A DNA stretch of 64,000 bases from CAVYGM01 sp963768025 (GTDB lineage Bacteria > Bacteroidota > Bacteroidia > Cytophagales > Spirosomataceae): contig CAVYGM010000010.1 of NCBI GenBank assembly GCA_963768025.1, positions 384,009 through 448,008 of the forward strand, written 5' to 3'. Position numbers and translations under genes: made by a program. The notes under the pieces are model-generated. The model saw nothing but the letters and a program-made list of their open reading frames with translations, was not told the DNA's origin and ran no database searches. Of this stretch, positions 10,295 through 19,001 are shown piece by piece. The first letter of the stretch is position 1. Every line of letters begins with the position of its first letter.

Positions 10295-10864
10295 GCGAAA
10301 ACTCAGCCGGTGGTGAACCGTCAGCCCGTGTACTTCAATAGCCCGACGGTGGTGGACCGTCGGGTATCCCACATTCTGTTCCCAGCCGTAGGCCGGAAAA
10401 GCAACAGACAGAGTAGCCATGAGTTCGTCGCGGTAGGTTTTGGCCAACACGGATGCCGCCGCAATGGAAAGAAACAAGGTATCGCCCTTCACCAGGCAGG
10501 TGTGGGCGATCATGGGAAAAGGTACAAACCGATTGCCATCAACCAGGAGGTGTTCAGGCCGCACACCCAGCTGATCTACCGCCCGGTGCATGGCTAGGAA
10601 ACTAGCCTGCAGGATGTTAAGGCGATCAATTTCGGTAGGGGATGCTTCGGCAACGGCCCAGGCTAGGGCTTCGTCTCTAATTTCGTCCCTTAGCCTTAGG
10701 CGTTGTCCTTTGGTGAGTTGCTTGGAATCCGTAAGGTAAGGATGGGTGTAGTCCGGCGGTAAAATCACCGCCGCTGCCACCACGGGACCCGCCAGGCAGC
10801 CCCGGCCCACTTCGTCCAGGCCGGCCTCTACAAGCCCTTTTGTGTAGTAGGATTGAAGCATCAA
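10277..10864 (-). CDS. rnhB: Ribonuclease HII
   Basis: A 195-residue RNase HII that cuts the RNA strand of RNA-DNA hybrids and removes misincorporated ribonucleotides. The active-site motif GLDEVGRGCLAGPVVAAAV near residues 16-34 supplies the first acidic residues, LVDGN carries a further Asp, and the closing RDELMATL region matches the family. The start at 10864 overlaps the stop of the upstream batA-like gene by four bases (ATGA), so the two are translationally coupled. Length is normal. Confidence 0.95.
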   Translation of the reverse strand: MMLQSYYTKGLVEAGLDEVGRGCLAGPVVAAAVILPPDYTHPYLTDSKQLTKGQRLRLRDEIRDEALAWAVAEASPTEIDRLNILQASFLAMHRAVDQLGVRPEHLLVDGNRFVPFPMIAHTCLVKGDTLFLSIAAASVLAKTYRDELMATLSVAFPAYGWEQNVGYPTVHHRRAIEVHGLTVHHRLSFRSGRSK

Positions 10865-11880
10865 TCTTCCAGAATATTGCTCATAAAGGTACTCTTGGTA
10901 GCCAGCGCCAGGAGGAGCAGCGTCACCGCCCAGTAGAGGTACACGCGGTAATAGTCCTTTACTTCCCTAAAAATTACATTTTGAAATTTTACTTTCTCCA
11001 GCGTATTGATTTGGGCAAATACATTGCTCAAAGCATTATTATCGGCCGCCCGGAAGTACTTCCCGTCACCAGCGGCGGCTATCTCCTGTAGTTCACTTTC
11101 ATCCACGCGCGCAGAGGTGGTTTTCAGACTGTCTTCGGGTGCTGAGGGGCGGGTACTCCCAACGGCAATCGTATAGATACGCACACCGAATGCTTTGGCT
11201 AGCCTGGCCGCCGTAATGGGGTCCAGATTGCCGGAGGTATTGTCGCCGTCGCTTATCAGAATTGCCACCTTACTTTGGCTCTTCGAATCGCGCATCCGAT
11301 TTACGCCCACGGCCAGCGCACTCCCGATGGCCGTGCCCGCTGTGCGAATCATATCGGATCGAATGTCATCCAGGTACTCATATAGCAGTTCATAGTCGGC
11401 GGTAAGCGGACAGAGGGAGTAGGCCTCCCCCGCAAAAATAATGATCCCGATACGATCCTGTAAGCGACCTCTAATGAAGTTTCGGGCTACCTCCTTGGCG
11501 GCCGTCAGGCGATTGGGATTCAAGTCTTTTTCGAGCATAGAGTCCGATATGTCCATCAGGAGCATGATATCAATTCCTTCCGAAAATCGATCGGTCCGCT
11601 CGGTCACGATTTGGGGCCGGGCCAGGGACATGAGAATGAAAGCCAAGGCCAGGGCTACACAAACGGGCTGAACAAACCGGAGGCGAACCAGCCAGCTGTC
11701 GCGGGTGGCGGTGGCTTCGTAGGGCAAGGCCAGGAATTGACGGGAGCTGCGGTGAAAGGCGTTCCGGAGCCAAAATAGGATTAAAATGGCTGGAATGCTG
11801 TACAAAAAATACGGATGAGCCCATTGAAAGGTACGCAGGGTGTTCCAACCAAACCAGTGTAATGATAGCCAATCTTCCAT
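10861..11880 (-). CDS. batA: BatA-like von Willebrand factor A membrane protein
   Basis: A 339-residue protein with two N-terminal membrane helices (about residues 25-40 and 70-87), a periplasmic vWA domain with the MIDAS motif DISDS (MLLMDISDSML) and a later Thr/Asp pair, and a C-terminal membrane helix (VYLYWAVTLLLLALAT). This is the BatA/BatB architecture of the Bacteroides aerotolerance cluster. It follows a BatD-like gene by two bases and precedes rnhB with a four-base overlap. The exact role of Bat proteins is not settled; they are tied to envelope or oxidative stress resistance. The window has one vWA Bat protein of this type. Confidence 0.85.
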   Translation of the reverse strand: MEDWLSLHWFGWNTLRTFQWAHPYFLYSIPAILILFWLRNAFHRSSRQFLALPYEATATRDSWLVRLRFVQPVCVALALAFILMSLARPQIVTERTDRFSEGIDIMLLMDISDSMLEKDLNPNRLTAAKEVARNFIRGRLQDRIGIIIFAGEAYSLCPLTADYELLYEYLDDIRSDMIRTAGTAIGSALAVGVNRMRDSKSQSKVAILISDGDNTSGNLDPITAARLAKAFGVRIYTIAVGSTRPSAPEDSLKTTSARVDESELQEIAAAGDGKYFRAADNNALSNVFAQINTLEKVKFQNVIFREVKDYYRVYLYWAVTLLLLALATKSTFMSNILED

Positions 11881-11882
11881 AA

Positions 11883-12806
11883 CTAGGATACGGTAGGGGT
11901 TTTGGCCGACCTTCGGATTTCGGAACGCCGACGTCGGTATATCCGCAGTGCCACGTTTTTTAAGGTTTGTAAAGCAGTATCCATCTGGCTGGACTTTATT
12001 TGTCCATAAATAATCCGGTCAATTTCTTTGAGTGCTTCTTCCAGCGCATCGTCGGGTATGTTATCCACAATTTCGCGCGTAGTGTAGGTGGCAAAAGGCT
12101 TCCTTTCCACTTCTTCCAGAAATTCCTTCCAGGCCACCACCGCCTTTTCTGCCTCAGCGGTACTTTCGCGTTCGCGGGCGTTGCGGCTGTTGCGGTTGAA
12201 GATACGAAGGAAATCGCCGTGCCGTCGCTGAAGCTGAAACAGACGCCACTGTTTCATGATTCCCCGGCCAAAAAGCCAATAGATGAGCAGGCAGAAGAGT
12301 CCGAGTGACACCAGTACGGCCATAAAAACGGGGTAGTTGAACTGGCGGCGAAGAAGTTCAACCTGAGTGTCGGTTTTGAGTTGCAGGGTATCGGGACGGG
12401 AACCTGCGGGTAGGGAGGAACGAAAGTAGACCGAATCTATATCGGCATATACGGCCGTACAGTCACCCGGCGACACCACATATACCGGCAGTCGGAGGGT
12501 CTGCAGATCGGATACATCAAACGATACCAAACGATACACCGTGCTGTCCAGGCTGCCGAGGGAGTCGGTACGGGTGGTGAAATATTCCTGATCTATGAAT
12601 TCGAACGGAGAAAAGTCAAAGGTGGAATCAGGGAAAAATACTTCTTGCTCAGAATCGTGCAAAAAACTGAACGAATAAGAAAAGGGCTTTCCCACTTCAA
12701 TGCGGCTGGTCAGAAAAGCACCCGATGGCTTCCGGTCCTGGGCGTTGGCCAAATGAGTAGTCAAAAACACCAATCCCACGAGGACTGGCCAACGTATAAA
12801 TCTCAC
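11883..12806 (-). CDS. BatD/DUF4381-like membrane protein of the bat cluster
   Basis: Probably starts at a GTG at 12806, giving the signal peptide MRFIRWPVLVGLVFLTTHLA followed by NAQ; the frame is open further up to an ATG at 12881, but those residues do not look like a signal. A periplasmic beta-rich half (residues ~25-170) is followed by a membrane helix (YPVFMAVLVSLGLFCLLIYW) and a cytoplasmic helical tail rich in charged residues. It lies between the DUF58 and BatA-like genes, where BatD or a DUF4381 protein is usual. The likely role is as a partner of the vWA proteins. Family assignment rests mainly on architecture and position. Confidence 0.7.
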   Translation of the reverse strand: MRFIRWPVLVGLVFLTTHLANAQDRKPSGAFLTSRIEVGKPFSYSFSFLHDSEQEVFFPDSTFDFSPFEFIDQEYFTTRTDSLGSLDSTVYRLVSFDVSDLQTLRLPVYVVSPGDCTAVYADIDSVYFRSSLPAGSRPDTLQLKTDTQVELLRRQFNYPVFMAVLVSLGLFCLLIYWLFGRGIMKQWRLFQLQRRHGDFLRIFNRNSRNARERESTAEAEKAVVAWKEFLEEVERKPFATYTTREIVDNIPDDALEEALKEIDRIIYGQIKSSQMDTALQTLKNVALRIYRRRRSEIRRSAKTPTVS

Positions 12807-12915
12807 ATGATATGGCAAACGGAGAAACAAATTAGCAAAGGTTGGGTGAGAACAGGTAGTTGGGGCACCAAAGTAAATCAATTTTTCTATTTCACAGCCT
12901 TGGCAGGTTCAGCTT

Positions 12916-13803
12916 CTACGATCGCCCGCCGTTATATACATATCGTCTTACTCTGAACAGCCGGATCAAGGCCGGTACGTAATCCTGGCCGGCATCGAGC
13001 GAAAGGTAATCCGCCTTATTTTGCCTACATAGCCGCTCCAGCATCTCGCGGCGCTTCTGAAACCGCTCCCACATGCTTGATCGGTAATAGGATGAAGAGG
13101 TATTGACCCAAACCTTCGTCTGTTTTTCGGCGTCATAAATCGGGATTATACCCAGATGCGGCAGGTTGGTCTCCCGCTGATCGTGCACATGAATCACAAT
13201 CAGGTCATGCTTAAGAGCCAACGCTTTGAGATTGTGCTCATAATCGCCATCAATAAAGTCCGAAATCAAAAAGACCAGACTTCGTCGCTTCAGCACCGTC
13301 AGACTCAGCAGGATAGCCTCGGACAGGCTCGTGCGCGGAGAGCCGGGCGTAAGCTTGAACAGTTCGGAAATCAGACTATAGCCGTGTTTCATTCCATCCG
13401 AAGGCCGTATGTACCGCTCTTTTTGATCCGAAAAGCACAGCAGCCCTACCCGGCTCGCTTCCTGAATGGCCGAAAGTGCCAATACCCCGCAAATTTCCTT
13501 TGTCGCATCAATCTTGAGCCGTGTCTGATCGCCCACGTTTTGGGAAGCACTCACGTCGACCATAAAAAACACGGTCTGTTCTTTTTCCTCTTTAAAGATT
13601 TTTATATAAGTTCCGTGTCCTTTGGCGGAGGTATTCCAATCAATGGCCCGCACATCATCGCCGTATTGGTACAGGCGCAGATCGTCAAATTCAAGACCCG
13701 ACCCCTTGAATACGGAGTGAAAGTTGCCGTGCCGTTCGCTGTTGACTGCTTTCCTGATCCGTATTTCGTATTGGCGTAGTTTGTGCAAAAACTCCTGAAA
13801 CAT
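12916..13803 (-). CDS. DUF58 domain protein of the bat cluster
   Basis: A 295-residue cytoplasmic protein with the diagnostic DUF58 stretch FDDLRLYQYGDDVRAIDWNT (about residues 37-56) and a vWA-like fold with MVDVSASQ. DUF58 proteins normally pair with a MoxR AAA+ ATPase upstream and BatD/BatA proteins downstream. Here the gene is first in the cluster and no moxR is adjacent; the next gene upstream is divergent. The MoxR partner must be elsewhere in the genome or absent. The start at 13803 gives the standard N-terminus (QEFLHKLRQYEIRIRKAV). Confidence 0.9.
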   Translation of the reverse strand: MFQEFLHKLRQYEIRIRKAVNSERHGNFHSVFKGSGLEFDDLRLYQYGDDVRAIDWNTSAKGHGTYIKIFKEEKEQTVFFMVDVSASQNVGDQTRLKIDATKEICGVLALSAIQEASRVGLLCFSDQKERYIRPSDGMKHGYSLISELFKLTPGSPRTSLSEAILLSLTVLKRRSLVFLISDFIDGDYEHNLKALALKHDLIVIHVHDQRETNLPHLGIIPIYDAEKQTKVWVNTSSSYYRSSMWERFQKRREMLERLCRQNKADYLSLDAGQDYVPALIRLFRVRRYVYNGGRS

Positions 13804-13897
13804 AGAATTAGTCTGTTGAATAAAAGATTCACGATCTTTGTGGCGTTACTGGTAATAAACAAATATAGATATTTTGTACAAGATCGTGCTCCAAAGT

Positions 13898-14257
13898 ATG
13901 GCTGTCGCCAAAGCCTGCCTGATTCTTACGGTGTTTGTTTTGGGGATATCTGCGTGCGAAACGGAAGAACAACCACCGTCCGGGCTGATTTCGGAAGATA
14001 AAATGGCGTCCATCCTGGCCGACATTCATATTGCCGAGGCCAGGGTCACCAGCCTGCAGCTGCGTTCGCTGGATTCGTCGGTGATGGTGTTTGAGCAATT
14101 ACAGAACCAGATCTGGAAGAAGCATCAGGTGGATACCACCCTGTATTATAAAAGCTATACTTTTTATACCTCCAACCCGGCCTACCTGACCAAGATTTAT
14201 GAGGAGGTGGAGAAAAAACTGGAAGGCCGGGAGAAAAAAAAGTCGTTGAAACTTTGA
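13898..14257 (+). CDS. DUF4296 lipoprotein
   Basis: A lipoprotein of about 119 residues with the signal MAVAKACLILTVFVLGISAC. The ATG at 13898 is preferred over a TTG at 13874 because it starts the signal cleanly. The mature part contains MASILADIHIAEARV, the signature of DUF4296, a small Bacteroidota envelope family of unknown function. The C-terminus is lysine-rich. It is divergent from the bat cluster, and a short inverted repeat (AAAGAT/ATCTTT, about 13825-13841) lies between them. Confidence 0.8.
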   Translation: MAVAKACLILTVFVLGISACETEEQPPSGLISEDKMASILADIHIAEARVTSLQLRSLDSSVMVFEQLQNQIWKKHQVDTTLYYKSYTFYTSNPAYLTKIYEEVEKKLEGREKKKSLKL

Positions 14258-14373
14258 TTTTTCGAGCACTGATTCATTTTTGGAATTGTTTTTGACGGCC
14301 CGATGTTCTGAAAAATTAATGTGCCTATTTCGAATAACCACTAAGCTATATCCCTAACTGTTTACCAACCCCG

Positions 14374-15162
14374 ATGCCTACTGTGACAGATTCCGTAGTA
14401 ATTATCCCAACCTACAATGAAATTGAGAATATAGAGGCCATCATCCGAAAGGTGATGAGCCTGGCCAAACCACTCCATATTCTCATTGTGGACGATGGCT
14501 CGCCGGATGGAACGGCGGCTACGGTCAGGGAATTACAAAAAGAATTTGGCGAGCAGCTCCACCTCGTGGAAAGGCGGGGCAAACTGGGGCTGGGTACCGC
14601 CTATATTCGGGGGTTTCAGTGGGCTATTGAGAAAGGGTATTCCTATGTCTTTGAGATGGACGCTGACTTCTCGCACAATCCCGAAGACCTGCTGCGGCTG
14701 TACCAGGCCTGTGCGGAAGGCGGAAGTCAAATAGCCATCGGGTCGAGGTATATCAATGGCGTAAACGTAGTAAACTGGCCCATGGGACGGGTATTGATGT
14801 CCTATTTTGCCGGGCATTACGTTCGTTTTGTCACCGGCATGACCATCATGGACCCCACCTCGGGATTTATTTGCTATCACCGCTCGGTGCTCGAAACTCT
14901 GGCCCTGGACAAAATACGATTTGTGGGATATGCTTTCCAAATCGAAATGAAATTCGAGGCCTGGAAGTATGGATTCAAAATCACCGAAGTGCCGATCATT
15001 TTTACCGACCGAACCAGGGGTGTATCCAAAATGTCAGCCGGAATCTTCAAAGAAGCGATTTTGGGAGTGATGAGCCTGAAAATTAATAGTTTTTTTAAGC
15101 GTTACGCACCTCCTGCTTCGCTGGCGCAGAAGTCAGTGTCAGTCTCTGCCTCTTCCTCCTGA
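14374..15162 (+). CDS. Polyprenol-phosphate mannosyltransferase-like GT2 glycosyltransferase
   Basis: A 262-residue GT-A fold enzyme. The N-terminus VVIIPTYNEIENIEAIIRKV, the nucleotide-binding VDDGSPDGT and the DxD-type metal site EMDADFSH near residue 94 are classic for dolichyl/polyprenyl-phosphate mannose synthases. These load a sugar onto polyprenyl phosphate at the cytoplasmic face for later transfer in the envelope. There is no C-terminal membrane domain, so it is the soluble type, common in Bacteroidota. It is preceded by the DUF4296 gene and followed by the T9SS protease with a 180-base gap that shows nothing clear. Confidence 0.9.
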   Translation: MPTVTDSVVIIPTYNEIENIEAIIRKVMSLAKPLHILIVDDGSPDGTAATVRELQKEFGEQLHLVERRGKLGLGTAYIRGFQWAIEKGYSYVFEMDADFSHNPEDLLRLYQACAEGGSQIAIGSRYINGVNVVNWPMGRVLMSYFAGHYVRFVTGMTIMDPTSGFICYHRSVLETLALDKIRFVGYAFQIEMKFEAWKYGFKITEVPIIFTDRTRGVSKMSAGIFKEAILGVMSLKINSFFKRYAPPASLAQKSVSVSASSS

Positions 15163-15344
15163 TCCCTATTCCTGGGGCTGTATATCCATGATCGAGGGAA
15201 TAAGACGCTTTGCCCCTCGGAAAGGTATGGTAAAAATACTCCCAACTTCTTTTGGTTACTCCCTCAGAATAAGGAGAAACGGTACGATTATTGCTCTGGA
15301 TTTACCCTTGGACGCTAGCGTAAATTTGGAGACAGGAAGAGCGT

Positions 15345-18344
15345 ATGAAAAGAATTTTTTTACTATACACATCTAAAAATTGGCATAAGCTTTTGGTAGG
15401 GATTGGCATATTTCTGTTCGGGGAGACTCTAATTGGAATAGCCTGCCTGAACGCCCAAGCTTTGACCACCTCCCAACGAGCCGATTTCTACCAGAAATCC
15501 TATGAAAGGACCATTCAGTCAGCCCGGCAAAACGGATGGCCGCTTCGTACTTACATCAGTCCCGAAAAAGCGATCTCTCTGCAACGAACCGATGCGCTGG
15601 GCAATCCCGTCTACTACGTTTCCCACAGTACTCCCCTCTCGCTAGGTACCCGCACCGAGGCCTTGTATACGGGCGGTGCCCTGGGACTGACCTTGAACGG
15701 AGGCTCGGTTGCTGTCCGAAGTAAGCTCGGGATGTGGGATGGTGGCAGAGTCCGGGCTGATCACCGCGAGCTGAGCGGGAAAATCGCTCAGACCGACGCA
15801 GCCGCCAATGTGACACCCAACAATCATGCCACCCACATGGCGGGGATACTGGCGGGCCGAGGCGTGGAGCAGCAGGCCATGGGAATGGCCTTCGGCGCGG
15901 ATCTGCAGGTGTGGGATTTCGACAATGACCTCAGTGAGATCATCCGGCAAGCCTCTACCCTCCTCCTTTCCAACCATGCGTACGGTCCCGTGGCGGGCTG
16001 GGTTCTGGATGGCAGCCGACCGGGGACTTCAAACGACGAAAAGTGGGAATGGTGGGGTACCCCCGCCGTCAATAGCGAGCAGGACTATCGATTCGGCTTC
16101 TACGATGAGACCGTCAGGGAGATAGACCGGATCACCTACAATTTTCCGTATTTTCTGATGGTGCGCTCGGCCGATAACAAACGCACCGAGAATGGTCCCC
16201 CGCCTGGGAAGAAGTACTATCTCAAAAACACCGCGACTCAAAGTACACTTCCCCGCAGCCGTAACGACGGCTATGATATCATACCCGGTGAGGCCAACGC
16301 CAAAAATGTCCTGACCGTAGGAGCGGCCAATGTACCAGGTACCTCTTTCGAAATAGCCTCTTACAGCGGCTGGGGCCCCACCGACGACGGGCGGATCAAG
16401 CCGGATGTAGTAGGCATAGGCACAAACGTGCTATCCAGCGTGGGCAATGCCGCCGATGCCTACGGCGTTTTGTCGGGCACTTCTATGGCAAGCGCCAATG
16501 TGACGGGTTCACTACTGCTGTTGCAGGAATTGTATCAGCAGCAAACCGGGTCCTTTATGTTATCGTCTACCCTGAAAGGAGTGGTACTTCACACCGCCGA
16601 TAAGCCCAGCGGCCAGTTTGCTCCGAGCTACGAATACGGCTGGGGACTGCTAAATACCGAAAAGGGTGCTAATGTAATCCTGAACAAAGACGGCAGCTAT
16701 CTACTTACCGAGAAAGTACTCCGTCAGGGTACCACCTTTACCCAGAAGTTTGTTGCCTCAGGTACCAAACCCCTCGTCGTGACCATCTGCTGGACCGACC
16801 CCGAAGCTGCCCCTACCGAGATCAGCAGCCGCAACGTCAATAACACGAGTCCCAAGCTGGTCAATGATCTGGACATCGTTTTGCAGGAAGGGTTTAATTC
16901 CTATCAGCCCTGGGTACTTGATCCGGCCGCTCCGGCCAAAAAGGCCACTACCGGGAATAATATCCGCGATAACATAGAGCAGGTGTATTTGCCAAACCCC
17001 GTCAAGGGGCGTTCCTATACGCTTACCGTTTCGCACAAGTATACTTTAAAAAATGGGCAGCAGCCGTTTGCCCTCATCGTAAGTGGCATCGAAAAGGCGG
17101 ATTGCCAGCAGGCAGCCTTACTAAGTGTGGTTGGCGACACCACGCTGTGCTCCGGCCAAACCCTCACCCTGGCGGCCAACGCGGGGAACAGTTTGGTGTA
17201 TGAATGGTACAAAAATGGAACCAGTATTAAGAAAGGCTCCGATCGTTTTCTCGACATCACTACTGCTGGAAGTTATAGCGTACAGGTGACGGGCAGTGGC
17301 TGCACGGCTCTGTCCAAAGTCGTCACGGTCAGGAATTCTCCGGTTTTTGCGGACATAGCCCAGAAAGGCAAGCTCCTCGTGTGCGACAGCAAGGGTACCG
17401 AGCTGTCGGCCAATACCGGCATTGGGTATGCCTACCAGTGGTTCAAGAATGGAAATGCGATCAGCGGTGCGGTTCGGCCGCAACATCAGGCTACCGAAAC
17501 CGGCATCTATCAGGTCAGAATCAGTTACCAGGGCTGCTCGGCCTTGTCGATCGGTACTCAGGTGGAGGTTACGCCCGTCATGGCCTCTCTGGACCCGGCT
17601 GCAAATGCCGCCATCTGCAACGGTACCCCAGCGGTGCTAAAGGCCCCCTCACAGGCTGGATATTCCTACCTGTGGTATTATAACAATGCCCCCATTACCG
17701 GCGCAGCTACCTCTAGCTACCTGGCCGCGCTGCCGGGCCGCTACGCCGTGGAGGTACACAACGGCTCCTGTCAGGTACGCTCGGCGGATGTTATTGTACA
17801 AAAGGTGAGTGTCGTTGCCACCATTCTACCCCCCCCAACCACCCAGATCGCCACGGGGAGTAGCCTGGCCCTCCGGGCTACCTATGCTATGGGCAACCGC
17901 TACTCCTGGTACCGCAATGATAGCCTGCTGAGACAGGAAACCGCCCCGCAGATCACGGTAAACAGAGCGGGAACGTACAAAGTAAGTATCGAAAATAGCG
18001 GCTGCCGGGCTCAGTCGGAAGCTATTACCTTGTGGGGAACGCAGGACGCTTCGACGATAATCACGGCCTTAGGCGTGGCGGGTGGGACCAACAGCCGGGT
18101 GGTGATTTGGCCGAATCCTGCTCAGGAAATGGTGGTTGTGAGCGTGCCCAGCAGCATGGGAGTTGCACATTTAGAAGCTGATTTGCTGTCCTCATCGGGT
18201 CAAATACTCCATTCCCAACCTTTCCAGTCAGAGCAGGGCTTTTTGAAAGCCAGGTTCGATGTGCGGGCCTTGTCGGCCGGACCATATCTGATTCGAATAA
18301 AGATGGGGGACCATAGCTACTCGCATCATTTACTAAAACACTAG
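15345..18344 (+). CDS. Large secreted S8 protease with Ig-like repeats and T9SS sorting domain
   Basis: A 999-residue modular subtilase. It has an N-terminal signal region (about residues 1-38), a catalytic domain with Asp132 (GMWDGG), His161 (NNHATHMAGIL) and Ser380 (LSGTSMASANV), and a beta-sandwich domain like those of KP-43-type proteases (VTICWTDPEA). Next come four repeats of about 85-90 residues with the pattern C..G....L.A..G..Y.WY.NG, which are Ig/PKD-like modules. The C-terminal VVIWPNPAQ...LSAGPYLIRIKMG matches the type A T9SS sorting domain, so it should be exported through type IX secretion and attached to the surface or released. A likely nutrient-scavenging protease. Confidence 0.92.
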   Translation: MKRIFLLYTSKNWHKLLVGIGIFLFGETLIGIACLNAQALTTSQRADFYQKSYERTIQSARQNGWPLRTYISPEKAISLQRTDALGNPVYYVSHSTPLSLGTRTEALYTGGALGLTLNGGSVAVRSKLGMWDGGRVRADHRELSGKIAQTDAAANVTPNNHATHMAGILAGRGVEQQAMGMAFGADLQVWDFDNDLSEIIRQASTLLLSNHAYGPVAGWVLDGSRPGTSNDEKWEWWGTPAVNSEQDYRFGFYDETVREIDRITYNFPYFLMVRSADNKRTENGPPPGKKYYLKNTATQSTLPRSRNDGYDIIPGEANAKNVLTVGAANVPGTSFEIASYSGWGPTDDGRIKPDVVGIGTNVLSSVGNAADAYGVLSGTSMASANVTGSLLLLQELYQQQTGSFMLSSTLKGVVLHTADKPSGQFAPSYEYGWGLLNTEKGANVILNKDGSYLLTEKVLRQGTTFTQKFVASGTKPLVVTICWTDPEAAPTEISSRNVNNTSPKLVNDLDIVLQEGFNSYQPWVLDPAAPAKKATTGNNIRDNIEQVYLPNPVKGRSYTLTVSHKYTLKNGQQPFALIVSGIEKADCQQAALLSVVGDTTLCSGQTLTLAANAGNSLVYEWYKNGTSIKKGSDRFLDITTAGSYSVQVTGSGCTALSKVVTVRNSPVFADIAQKGKLLVCDSKGTELSANTGIGYAYQWFKNGNAISGAVRPQHQATETGIYQVRISYQGCSALSIGTQVEVTPVMASLDPAANAAICNGTPAVLKAPSQAGYSYLWYYNNAPITGAATSSYLAALPGRYAVEVHNGSCQVRSADVIVQKVSVVATILPPPTTQIATGSSLALRATYAMGNRYSWYRNDSLLRQETAPQITVNRAGTYKVSIENSGCRAQSEAITLWGTQDASTIITALGVAGGTNSRVVIWPNPAQEMVVVSVPSSMGVAHLEADLLSSSGQILHSQPFQSEQGFLKARFDVRALSAGPYLIRIKMGDHSYSHHLLKH

Positions 18345-18558
18345 GGTTTGTAGCCCTCCCCGTATTTGCAATGGACTGGTTCCCGGGACTAACCAAATGC
18401 TCCCGGATTCGCCTGCTTTTTGCGTGCAAATCAAAAATTAAAAGGTAAGAAGATGAAGAAACGACTTTTTTTTTAAATAAGTTTGTTATTCACTTGTTGG
18501 CCCTCCTCTTCCTGGTTTTCCTCTTTTTTCATCACTTGCCTGTATACAGGAAGTCCAA

Positions 18559-18966
18559 TTGACCTATATGAATAACATCAAGGTAATATTTTTAGTGGAT
18601 GATGATCCGGACGACCGATTTTTCATCAGGCAGGCTATCCAGCAAGTTGGGCAGGAAGTGGAAGTAATTGAAGCCACGAGTGGGTTTGAGTTGCTGACGT
18701 TGATTCAGCAGCAGAAAAAACCTTTTTCGTCTCTTATTCTCATGGATATCAACATGCCCAAAATGGATGGTGTCGAAACCGTGAAAGTCATGCGCTCGGA
18801 TCGTACGCTTCCGTCTATTCCGGTGATCATGATTTCAACTACTACCAATCCAAGTTACATCAAGAATGCCTACGATGCCGGGGCATCAGGGTTTATCTCC
18901 AAACCCTCCACTCTTCAGGGATTCAGGGACATGGCCAACGAGCTAAAAGCATCCTATTTGCTGTAA
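18559..18966 (+). CDS. Single-domain response regulator (CheY-like)
   Basis: A 135-residue receiver domain with no output domain. The acidic pocket is VDDDPDD (residues 13-19), the phosphorylation site is Asp63 in LILMDINMP, and the conserved Lys is in FISKPS. Its ATG could be at 18559 or at 18568 (second Met). Proteins of this type pass phosphate between kinases or act by protein contact. It faces the PAS histidine kinase gene at 19002-20210 tail to tail, with only 35 bases between, so functional pairing is plausible but unproven. Confidence 0.9.
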   Translation: MTYMNNIKVIFLVDDDPDDRFFIRQAIQQVGQEVEVIEATSGFELLTLIQQQKKPFSSLILMDINMPKMDGVETVKVMRSDRTLPSIPVIMISTTTNPSYIKNAYDAGASGFISKPSTLQGFRDMANELKASYLL

Positions 18967-19001
18967 TAAATCACGCTATATTAGATTGTTTAGCGTCCTG
19001 T

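Noticed and set aside
15188..15376. 62-codon frame before the T9SS protease
   Set aside because: No motif, and it runs into the signal peptide of the real gene in another frame.
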